A stretch of DNA of 12,672 bases from Desulfobacterales bacterium (GTDB taxonomy: Bacteria > Desulfobacterota > Desulfobacteria > Desulfobacterales > JAUCGF01), in contig JAOZRC010000084.1 of NCBI GenBank assembly GCA_029940345.1, positions 1 through 12,672 on the forward strand, written 5' to 3'. Position numbers and translations under genes: made by a program. Of this stretch, positions 1 to 6,043 are shown piece by piece (the first letter of the stretch is position 1; each line of letters begins with the position of its first letter). A model generated the notes under the pieces. It worked only from the letters and a program-made list of their open reading frames with translations. It was not told the origin of the DNA and ran no database searches.

Positions 1-1
1 A

Positions 2-148
2 CGAGAATCTTTGCGTAACCCCATTTTTTTGGATAATTATTTCTTTCCATCTCCCCAAGGCAAATTAGCGGAATTTAAAAAAATGTCTGAATCAGAATTT
101 ACAGAATTATTAAATGAACAAAATTCTGAACATTCTGAAATCCTGTAA
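2..148 (+). CDS. C-terminal end of an unrecognised protein (5' partial)
   Basis: One frame is open from the left edge of the window to a TAA at 146-148, giving the last 48 residues of a protein that begins outside the window. The other two forward frames are closed by stops within the first 70 bases. The peptide begins RESLRNPIFLDNYFF and ends in a polar, Glu/Asn/Ser-rich tail (FTELLNEQNSEHSEIL). I recognise no domain. The last 20 or so codons lie inside an AT-rich inverted repeat (88-159), so the natural C-terminus may have been replaced by repeat-derived sequence, or the frame may be open by chance. The 73-bp gap to livG shows no terminator-like hairpin with a T-run. Confidence 0.35.
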   Translation, partial: RESLRNPIFLDNYFFPSPQGKLAEFKKMSESEFTELLNEQNSEHSEIL

Positions 149-159
149 ATTCTGATTCA
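88..159. repeat. AT-rich inverted repeat upstream of livG
   Basis: Arms 88-104 (TGAATCAGAATTTACAG) and 143-159 are exact reverse complements over 17 bp. Pairing continues inward for three more base pairs (106-108 with 139-141) after one mismatch. The loop of about 30 nt contains two direct TTCTGAA copies (124-130, 133-139). No T-tract follows, so it does not look like an intrinsic terminator. It resembles dispersed intergenic repeats built on TTCTGAATCAG/CTGATTCAG words, but assignment to a family is recall only. Confidence 0.7.
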
Positions 160-221
160 AACAATTAAAGTAAGATTAAACCCATAGAAAAGTGTAAACT
201 ACTTTCAGTGTAAAATGAAGC

Positions 222-995
222 ATGCCGAAAATTCTTTCCATTGATGGTGTCTCCCTGGCCTTTGGCGGTTTAGAAGTGTTATCGGATATCTCATTTGATG
301 TAAACGAGGGTGAGATATTTGCCATTATCGGACCCAATGGTGCCGGCAAGACATCGACATTGAACATTATCAACGGTTTCTACCGCCCGAAAAAGGGGAA
401 AGTGTTTTTCCAAGGCACTGATATCACCCACCTGCAAGCGGACAAAAGAGCGGCCCTGGGATTGGGGCGGACATTCCAGAATATTGCCCTGTATCATGGC
501 ATGTCTGTGCTGGATAATATCAAACTGGGCGCGCATTCCCATTTAAAAACCGGTTTGATATCTGGTCTGTGGTATTGGGGTGCGGCCCACAAGGAAGAGA
601 TGGCGTTGCGTAAAGAAATTGAAAAAGATATCATTGATTTTCTGGAGATTGAGTCCATTCGCAACCAGTCGGTGAGTACCCTTGCCTATGGCCTGCAAAA
701 ACGGGTTGAACTCGCCCGGGCCCTTGCAATGCGTCCCAAGGTTCTTTTGATGGACGAACCCGTTGCCGGTATGAATGCTGAAGAGACCGAAGACATGGCC
801 CGGTTTATCCTGGATATTAAAGAAGAGCGCAATATCACCATTGTACTCATCGAGCATGACATGAAAATGATCATGGATATTTCAGACCGGGTTCTGGTGT
901 TAAATTTTGGTTATAAACTGACCCAGGGGTCTCCCCGGGAAGTGCAAAAACACCCCGATGTTATCAAAGCCTACCTGGGACAAAAAAAAGGATAA
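222..995 (+). CDS. livG: HAAT/branched-chain-type ABC transporter ATP-binding protein LivG
   Basis: This is one of the two cytoplasmic ATPases that power the LivHM permease pair. At 257 residues it has the normal LivG length. Visible motifs are Walker A GPNGAGKTS (37-45), Q-loop Gln86 in TFQN, a signature region reading YGLQKRVELARAL (from 156) where most ABC proteins have SGGQ, Walker B VLLMDEP (174-180) and the switch His212 in IEHDM. The C-terminal DVIKAYLG matches the extra tail typical of LivG/LivF proteins. The ATG at 222 places the ABC domain start (ILSIDGVSLAFGGL) as expected; there is no clear Shine-Dalgarno sequence and no good in-frame alternative. livH starts two bases after the stop. 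The true substrate is not shown by this protein. Confidence 0.93.
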   Translation: MPKILSIDGVSLAFGGLEVLSDISFDVNEGEIFAIIGPNGAGKTSTLNIINGFYRPKKGKVFFQGTDITHLQADKRAALGLGRTFQNIALYHGMSVLDNIKLGAHSHLKTGLISGLWYWGAAHKEEMALRKEIEKDIIDFLEIESIRNQSVSTLAYGLQKRVELARALAMRPKVLLMDEPVAGMNAEETEDMARFILDIKEERNITIVLIEHDMKMIMDISDRVLVLNFGYKLTQGSPREVQKHPDVIKAYLGQKKG

Positions 996-997
996 AA

Positions 998-1882
998 ATG
1001 GATATATTCCTGCAACTGATCGCCAGCGGTTTATTGGTCGGCGGAATCTATGCCCTTATTGCCCTTGGTTTTGTACTTATCTATAAGGCTACTAATATCA
1101 TCAATTTTGCCACTGGCGAATTCATGATGATCGGTGCCTATATTTTTTATTCCTTAACGGTATACTTGAAATTATCTCCCTATGCCGGGTTTCCCCTGGT
1201 GATTGTGTGTGCCGCTCTGCTGGGCACCCTGGTTGAGCGATTGATTTTAAGGCATATGCTGGGACAGCCCAATATCAGTATCATCATGGTGACCATCGGC
1301 TTAAGTTCCATCCTGCTGGGGATCGCTGAAATCATATGGGGGTCTGACTTCAGAAGCTTGCCCCCCCTTTTCCCCAGGAAACCGATTATCATCGGGGAGG
1401 TGGTGCTGCGGTCCAATCTTTTTTACGGATTTTTAATGGCCATTGCCGTGGTGGTGATCTTTATGCTCCTGTTCAAGTACGCCAAAATCGGGGTGGCCAT
1501 GCGGGCCACAGCCAATGATCAGATGGCCGCTTTTTCCATGGGAATCAACGTTAAAACGATGTTTACGATTTCCTGGGCATTTGGCACCATTGCCGCTTCG
1601 CTGGGTGGAATCATCATTGGCAACATCGGTGGCGTTCAGCCAACCCTGGGGCATATCGGGCTTAAAATATTTCCCATCGTGATCCTGGGCGGACTTGATT
1701 CCGTTGGCGGTGCGGTGCTTGGCGGGTTTATCGTGGGTATTGTGGAAAACCTGGCAGGGGGCTATCTGGATCCATACTTTCACGGGGGGGTCAAGGACCT
1801 TGCTCCCTTTGTTGTCCTGATTTTGATCCTTTTGATCAAACCCTATGGACTGTTCGGCACAAAGGAGATCGAACGGCTTTGA
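998..1882 (+). CDS. livH: HAAT/branched-chain-type ABC transporter permease LivH
   Basis: An integral inner-membrane permease of 294 residues, normal for LivH. It is made almost entirely of hydrophobic segments (about eight by eye). It opens with LIASGLLVGGIYALIALGFVLIYKATNIINFATGEFMMIGAY, split here as LIASGLLVGGIYALIALG plus NIINFATGEFMM, the classic LivH N-terminal region. The cytoplasmic loop GVAMRATANDQMAAFSMGI (about 165-185) is the ATPase-coupling region. The final segment ends LIKPYGLFGTKEIERL, as in the family. The ribosome site is AAGGA (988-992), overlapping the end of livG, so the two are probably translationally coupled. It pairs with LivM to form the channel used by LivK-delivered substrate. 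Confidence 0.93.
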   Translation: MDIFLQLIASGLLVGGIYALIALGFVLIYKATNIINFATGEFMMIGAYIFYSLTVYLKLSPYAGFPLVIVCAALLGTLVERLILRHMLGQPNISIIMVTIGLSSILLGIAEIIWGSDFRSLPPLFPRKPIIIGEVVLRSNLFYGFLMAIAVVVIFMLLFKYAKIGVAMRATANDQMAAFSMGINVKTMFTISWAFGTIAASLGGIIIGNIGGVQPTLGHIGLKIFPIVILGGLDSVGGAVLGGFIVGIVENLAGGYLDPYFHGGVKDLAPFVVLILILLIKPYGLFGTKEIERL

Positions 1883-2065
1883 CCAAGTAACCGTTTGATT
1901 CTCTAACAATCGAATAACGAACATCAAAAAAACGATAGATTCATGCATTTGGCAGTTTTGTTCGAATGTTCGTCATTCATCTGTTCGCTATTCGATTGTT
2001 GCATTAAGATAATTAAACGCGACGAGAAATTTGTATACAGTCTCTTAACAAGAGCAATCGTAACT
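1883..2065. repeat. livH-livM spacer with 19-bp inverted repeat
   Basis: This 183-bp gap contains arms 1905-1923 (AACAATCGAATAACGAACA) and 1982-2000, which are reverse complements with one mismatch in 19. Further TTCG/GTTCG words lie between them (GTTCGAATGTTCGTCATTC, 1960-1978). A related copy lies at 10848-10866 in the ugp operon. An open frame from an ATG at 1943 runs through the right part of this repeat into livM, but it is probably not translated. No T-tract follows the hairpin. Confidence 0.75.
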
Positions 2066-3109
2066 ATGCGCATTGGACACTTTAAGGAAACTTACGTATC
2101 CGACCAGGCTGTTTTTGCAACCGCCACTTCCCGTTTCTGGCTGGGCATTTTGTTTGCCCTGTTGTTACTCTTTCCCTTTGTGGCTGGGGATTATCTTCTG
2201 TTTATGGCCAATCTGGCCGGCATCACTATCATCGGGGCTGTGGGTTTGAACATTCTCACCGGTTTTGCCGGTCAGATATCCTTGGGCCACGCGGCATTCA
2301 TCGGCGTCGGCGGGTATACTGCCGCTATTTTAGCCACCCGTTTTAATCTGCCGTTCCTGATATGCCTTCCCCTTTCAGGTCTGATGGCCGCGTTTTTCGG
2401 CATCATTGTGGGCGGGCCCTCTTTACGCCTGAAAGGCCTGTATCTTTGTATCGCCACATTGGCAGCCCAATTGATTCTTGAGTTTGTTTTTGTCCATTGG
2501 GAATCCGTGACCGGGGGGATTCGGGGAATCAATCTTTCTCCGCCTGAAATTTGCGGATATGTTCTGGACAATGATTTTAAATATTATTTTTTAACCCTTG
2601 CCATGGTCATTTTATGCGTAACCGCAGCACGGAATCTTTTCCGGACCCGGGTGGGCCGGGCGTTTATCGCTATCAGGGACCGCGACATCTCAGCCGAGCT
2701 CATGGGCATTAACCTGCTGCGCTATAAGCTCTATGCTTTTGCTGTCAGCTCATTCATGGCAGGCCTTTCCGGATGCCTCTGGGTGAATTTTTTAAAGACA
2801 GTGACCCCGGAGCATTTTCCCTTAATGGAAAGTGTTCGATACCTGGCGATGATTATTGTGGGCGGCATGGGAAGCATCCTGGGGTCCATCTTCGGCGCTA
2901 TTTTTATGACCATTGTACCCGAGGCGATCAGCACTGTCCTTGGCTTGCTTGTGAATACCTTTCCAACCGCCATGAGTTTTCTATTCCCGTTGCAGCAGGT
3001 CATATTCGGATTACTGATTGTCATATTTTTAGTGTTTGAACCTCATGGACTGGCTGAAATTTGGCGGCGTATCAAAAACTATTTTCATCTGTGGCCATTT
3101 GAACACTGA
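2066..3109 (+). CDS. livM: HAAT/branched-chain-type ABC transporter permease LivM
   Basis: The second inner-membrane permease subunit. I place the start at the ATG at 2066, giving 347 residues and the N-terminus MRIGHFKETYVSDQAVFATAT. A polar stretch of this kind before the first membrane segment is typical of LivM. An upstream in-frame ATG at 1943 would add 41 residues encoded by the intergenic repeat, with a Cys-rich and implausible sequence. Family hallmarks include GLNILTGFAGQISLGHAAFIGVG (split: GLNILTGFAGQ, ISLGHAAFIGVG), the coupling loop GRAFIAIRDRDISAELMGI, and AMIIVGGMGSILGSIFGA. The Shine-Dalgarno is weak (AAGAG about 11 nt upstream). It works with LivH, LivG and LivF. Confidence 0.92.
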   Translation: MRIGHFKETYVSDQAVFATATSRFWLGILFALLLLFPFVAGDYLLFMANLAGITIIGAVGLNILTGFAGQISLGHAAFIGVGGYTAAILATRFNLPFLICLPLSGLMAAFFGIIVGGPSLRLKGLYLCIATLAAQLILEFVFVHWESVTGGIRGINLSPPEICGYVLDNDFKYYFLTLAMVILCVTAARNLFRTRVGRAFIAIRDRDISAELMGINLLRYKLYAFAVSSFMAGLSGCLWVNFLKTVTPEHFPLMESVRYLAMIIVGGMGSILGSIFGAIFMTIVPEAISTVLGLLVNTFPTAMSFLFPLQQVIFGLLIVIFLVFEPHGLAEIWRRIKNYFHLWPFEH

Positions 3110-3263
3110 TGTGACAAATAACAAATTTGGCTACCATAAGCCTTGTTTCAATAGATATGATATCCCTAACAGGACAAACTGTAACTGCTCAGTGAACGAA
3201 GCCCAATAAAATATAATGTTTATTCATTTAGTTAACCGAAAAACCATTAACAAAGGAGTGATT
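3110..3263 (+). promoter_or_regulatory. livM-livK gap: possible promoter and strong RBS for livK
   Basis: The gap is 154 bp. A perfect -10 hexamer TATAAT sits at 3212-3217, but no good -35 is found at 16-18 bp spacing, so a separate livK promoter is only possible. The ribosome site AAAGGAG (3252-3258), five bases before the ATG at 3264, is the strongest in the operon. It fixes the livK start in preference to an in-frame ATG at 3216. Binding proteins are normally needed in excess over permeases, which fits an extra promoter or strong RBS here. Confidence 0.4.
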
Positions 3264-4445
3264 ATGAAAAAAAGTATTATTTTGGCCTTGGTCATCAGTT
3301 TGGCGTTATTTTTAACTTTAGGCGTGTCATTTGCCGATGAGGTGATCAAAGTGGGTGCAGGCCAGCCCATTACCGGACGCTTTGCCTTTGCGGGCAAACA
3401 TATCCATCAGGGTCTGATGGATTCCCTGGGCTATGCCAATGAACAGGGCGGTGTCGGAAATAAAAAATTCAAATATATTTATGAGGACACCGGCTACGAT
3501 CTTAAACGCGCTATTGCCTCGTTTAAGAAAATAATGGCCCAGGAGAAGCCCCCCATGATGTATGGCGAGTCCACAGGAGTCGGCAAAGCCATGGCGCCTG
3601 AGATCAACTCCCGCTATCATGTCCTCTACGGTTCCACCAGCTTTTCAGAGGAACTCAGCGACAGACAAAAAAACCCTTATATCTTTGTGAGCGGCCCCAC
3701 TTATGCTCAACAGTTTGGTGTCTTGTTAAAATACATTGCCGGCCAACCAAAGAAAAACAACAAACCTCACCGGGTGGCGTTTTTCTACAGTGACACGGAA
3801 TTTGGCCGGGACCCGATTCCCTTTGCCCGCAAACTGGCCAAAAAACTGGGGATTGAAGTGGTGGCTGAAGAAGTGACCAAGGTCGGGGCTGTGGATATTA
3901 CCAGCCAACTTCTGGATCTGAAACGCAATAAGCCCGATTATTGTATTTTCCAGGGTTATGTGGTGCCGCCCATTCCCGAAGTCATAAAGGGGGCAAAGGA
4001 TTTTGGCCTTGATATCACCTTTATGGGAACCTTCTGGGCCATGAGCAAAATGCTGCTGGACAAACTTGGGCCGGATGCTGAAGGATACATGGGGGTGTCT
4101 CCCTATTCCTATTGGTACATGGATGAGTTTCCCATGATTCAGGCCATACGCACCTATTCTGAAAAACATCATCCCGATGTAACCTATCGTCCCAACTCCT
4201 ATATGCAGGGGTGGTTCACGGGCATGATCTATGTAAAATTGTCCAAAATGTGCCATGAAGCCGGTCTGCCCATCACGGGTGAAAATCTTAAAGACATGAT
4301 TCCCAAGGTCAAAGACTGGGATACCGGCGGTTTGAGCGGTGTGGTCAGTTTTGCCGGTTCAAATGCCACGGGCATGGGAAAAGTTTACAAAGCCCAAAAT
4401 GGTAAATTTGTTCCGGTTTCCGACTGGATCCGACTGGATGAATAA
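3264..4445 (+). CDS. livK: HAAT-type periplasmic substrate-binding protein (LivK-like)
   Basis: A 393-residue secreted binding protein. Residues 1-24 form a Sec signal peptide: MKK, then a long hydrophobic core, then SFA before DE. There is no lipobox Cys, so the protein should be soluble in the periplasm. The mature part begins VIKVGAGQPITGRFAFAGK, the usual start of a Peripla_BP_6 / type I fold. It contains IMAQEKPPMMYGESTGVGKAMAPEI (split: IMAQEKPPMMYG, ESTGVGKAMAPEI), YSDTEFGRDPIPFARKLAKK and a C-terminal half with GFLD-like strands, giving two lobes. The length is nearer to homologues of aromatic or other carboxylate binders than to the classic leucine-binding protein, which is an inference. 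Its start is fixed by AAAGGAG at 3252. The substrate is unknown; the downstream CoA ligase hints at an organic acid. Confidence 0.9.
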   Translation: MKKSIILALVISLALFLTLGVSFADEVIKVGAGQPITGRFAFAGKHIHQGLMDSLGYANEQGGVGNKKFKYIYEDTGYDLKRAIASFKKIMAQEKPPMMYGESTGVGKAMAPEINSRYHVLYGSTSFSEELSDRQKNPYIFVSGPTYAQQFGVLLKYIAGQPKKNNKPHRVAFFYSDTEFGRDPIPFARKLAKKLGIEVVAEEVTKVGAVDITSQLLDLKRNKPDYCIFQGYVVPPIPEVIKGAKDFGLDITFMGTFWAMSKMLLDKLGPDAEGYMGVSPYSYWYMDEFPMIQAIRTYSEKHHPDVTYRPNSYMQGWFTGMIYVKLSKMCHEAGLPITGENLKDMIPKVKDWDTGGLSGVVSFAGSNATGMGKVYKAQNGKFVPVSDWIRLDE

Positions 4446-4455
4446 GTAGTCTGCC

Positions 4456-4643
4456 AAAAGCTTTCGACCTGTGCGGTTAGCGCTGAAAGCGCGAAATATG
4501 AAAGCCCAGGGCATCGCTCTGGGTCAGGATAGGTTGTAATATCAGCCCTGAAAGGGCGCACTGGCGGCAGTTGCCCCTGCCTTCTTCATACTAGCCCGCC
4601 CTTTCAGGGCTTTGATTCTTAACCGTACAGATTGAAAATTTTC
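4456..4643. repeat. Palindromic cassette I (23-bp terminal inverted repeats)
   Basis: The left end (4456-4478) and right end (4621-4643) are copies, in inverse orientation, of a 23-bp unit: a palindromic GAAAATTTTC core followed by GACCTGTGCGGTT. Each matches the consensus at about 20 of 23 positions. The payload carries two small hairpins of the same design, GCGCT-gaa-AGCGC (4480-4492) and GCCCT-gaa-AGGGC (within 4544-4558). A CCCAG/CTGGG hairpin lies around 4505-4523. The 15-bp AGCCCTGAAAGGGCG (4544-4558) is repeated inverted at 4597-4611. No reading frame of note is present. The cassette starts 10 bp after the livK stop. Confidence 0.8.
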
Positions 4644-4890
4644 GACCTGTGCAATTCATTCAGAGTCCCATCAGGACGGCATATTTGTAGAATCATCAGG
4701 GTAATATCTCGGCAGAGTCCCATCGGGACGGCATATCAGTCACAGCACAACAGGGTACGCGCAATCACATTATAAATATGCCGTCCCGATGGGACTCTGA
4801 CCGAATCATAACATCATTTACTACAAATATGCCGCTCTCACGGAGCTTTTAAGGAATATTTTATTTCAACCGCGCAGGTCGAATGTTTTC
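4634..4890. repeat. Palindromic cassette II (23-bp terminal inverted repeats)
   Basis: The left end is 4634-4656 and the right end 4868-4890 (inverted, 20 of 23 matches). The payload has the REP-like unit CAGAGTCCCATC followed by RGGACGGCATAT in direct orientation at 4661-4684 and 4713-4736, then inverted at 4776-4799. A fourth, diverged inverted unit begins at about 4824. CGGCATATTTGTAG (4677-4690) is the exact reverse complement of 4821-4834, so units 1/4 and 2/3 can pair as nested stems. Each unit also has a small GTCCC-atc-GGGAC hairpin. The first ten bases (4634-4643) are shared with the right end of cassette I. Confidence 0.8.
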
Positions 4891-4958
4891 AGGTGTTTTT
4901 CGCACTGCTAGCGGTGGGGTTGTAAATCCGGCAGAGCTATGCCGGGAAACTTATGGCC
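4891..4958. repeat. Inter-cassette segment with CCGGCA hairpin
   Basis: Between cassettes II and III there are 68 bp with a small hairpin CCGGCA-gagcta-TGCCGG at 4928-4945. It is REP-like in appearance. Nothing coding or promoter-like was seen. Confidence 0.4.
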
Positions 4959-5198
4959 GAAAATTTTCAACCTGTGCGGTTGCTATTAAATGTAGGGTGG
5001 GCAACGTTTTTTCACTTACTTAGTTCATAGCAGATGATTCGGCAAAGCGACGGACTTCGTTAAAGGAAACAGCCTTTGCCCACCGATTTTTCAGTAAAAC
5101 GGTGGGCATCGCCGACAAAGATAGGCACTGTATACAATATATGTTTCCGGCGATGCCCACCCTACCGATAAGTGTAACCGCACAGGTCGAAAATTTTC
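4959..5198. repeat. Palindromic cassette III (23-bp terminal inverted repeats)
   Basis: The ends 4959-4981 and 5176-5198 are inverted copies of the same 23-bp unit, differing at one position. Just inside lie GTAGGGTGGGCA (4992-5003) and its exact complement TGCCCACCCTAC (5154-5165). Further nested pairs are GGTGGGCATCGCCG (5101-5114) with 5148-5161, TGCCCACCG (5077-5085) with 5100-5108, and GGCAAAG (5041-5047) with CTTTGCC (5074-5080). The right end stops 41 bp before the livF start. No transposase or reading frame of substance is present, so this is a non-autonomous, MITE-like or hairpin element. Confidence 0.8.
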
Positions 5199-5228
5199 AT
5201 GGCGTATTGATTATGACCATCAAAAAGC

Positions 5229-5242
5229 AGGAGGACCGGGTG
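5229..5242 (+). promoter_or_regulatory. livF ribosome binding site fixing a GTG start
   Basis: AGGAGG at 5229-5234 lies five bases before GTG 5240-5242. The alternatives in the same frame, ATG 5213 and GTG 5102, have no such site. The latter would translate through cassette III. Confidence 0.75.
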
Positions 5243-6043
5243 CCGTCTATTCTTGAAGTGAATAATTTAGAGGTGCTTTACAATAATGTCATCCTGGTGC
5301 TGAAAGGGCTTTCCCTTGAAGTCGAAAAAGGCGCCATTGTGGCATTGCTCGGTTCCAATGGCGCCGGCAAGTCCACTACCCTGAAAGCCATCAGCGGATT
5401 TCTGCCCTTAGAGGACGGGGCGATCACCGACGGAACAATTTATTACCAGGGAGAGTCTTTATCGGGACTGGCACCCCACCAAATTGTACAAAAGGGTCTT
5501 TTCCAGGTCATGGAGGGCCGGCGAGTTTTTGAAGATCTGACAGTGGAAGAAAACCTGATCTGTGGGGCCTACACCCAAAAAAACCGGGTGAAAATTGCCC
5601 GGAATATGGATAAGTGCTTTGAATATTTCCCCATATTAAAACGAAGCTTCAAACGCCTGGCTGGCTATCTCAGCGGCGGTGAACAGCAGATGTTAGTCAT
5701 CAGCCGGGCCCTGCTTGCAACCCCTTGCCTGATGATGCTGGATGAACCTTCCATGGGTCTTGCCCCCATGCTGGTGGAAGAAATCTTTGAAATCATCAAA
5801 AAAATAAATGTGAATGAGGGAACCGCCATGCTGCTTGTGGAGCAGAATGCGCAGATGGCATTGGAAATGAGCACCTACGGGTATATCATGGAAAACGGCA
5901 GGATTGTGCTGGACGGGCCTGTGGATATCTTATTAGGGGACAAGGATGTCCAGGAATTTTATCTTGGCATGGGGCATGGGGATGAAGCTGCCAGCTATCG
6001 CAACGTGAAACATTACAAGCGAAGGAAAAGATGGTTAAGCTGA
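5240..6043 (+). CDS. livF: HAAT/branched-chain-type ABC transporter ATP-binding protein LivF
   Basis: The second ATPase of the importer. From GTG 5240 it has 267 residues and begins PSILEVNNLEVLYNNVILVLKG, the usual LivF opening. Motifs, numbered from that start, are Walker A GSNGAGKST (38-46), MEGRRVFEDLTVEENL (from 91), signature LSGGEQQM (144-151) and Walker B CLMMLDEP (163-170). VEQN carries Gln202 where other ABC ATPases have the switch His, which is normal for LivF. A basic tail (SYRNVKHYKRRKRWLS) extends past the usual end and is reminiscent of LivF proteins encoded next to acyl-CoA ligases in sulfate reducers (recall, not verified). It is separated from livK by the cassette array and overlaps the next gene by 13 bp. 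Confidence 0.92.
   Translation: MPSILEVNNLEVLYNNVILVLKGLSLEVEKGAIVALLGSNGAGKSTTLKAISGFLPLEDGAITDGTIYYQGESLSGLAPHQIVQKGLFQVMEGRRVFEDLTVEENLICGAYTQKNRVKIARNMDKCFEYFPILKRSFKRLAGYLSGGEQQMLVISRALLATPCLMMLDEPSMGLAPMLVEEIFEIIKKINVNEGTAMLLVEQNAQMALEMSTYGYIMENGRIVLDGPVDILLGDKDVQEFYLGMGHGDEAASYRNVKHYKRRKRWLS

Noticed and set aside
1943..2065. N-terminal extension of livM from ATG 1943
   Set aside because: It is encoded by the intergenic repeat, has no RBS, and its sequence is unlike LivM; ATG 2066 gives a typical start.
4661..4799. CRISPR-like array
   Set aside because: There are only three good repeat units, one inverted, with unequal spacers and no cas genes. REP/BIME-type structure explains it.
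5102..5239. N-terminal extension of livF from GTG 5102 or ATG 5213
   Set aside because: It runs through cassette III and has no ribosome site. GTG 5240 has AGGAGG at ideal distance and gives the family-typical N-terminus.
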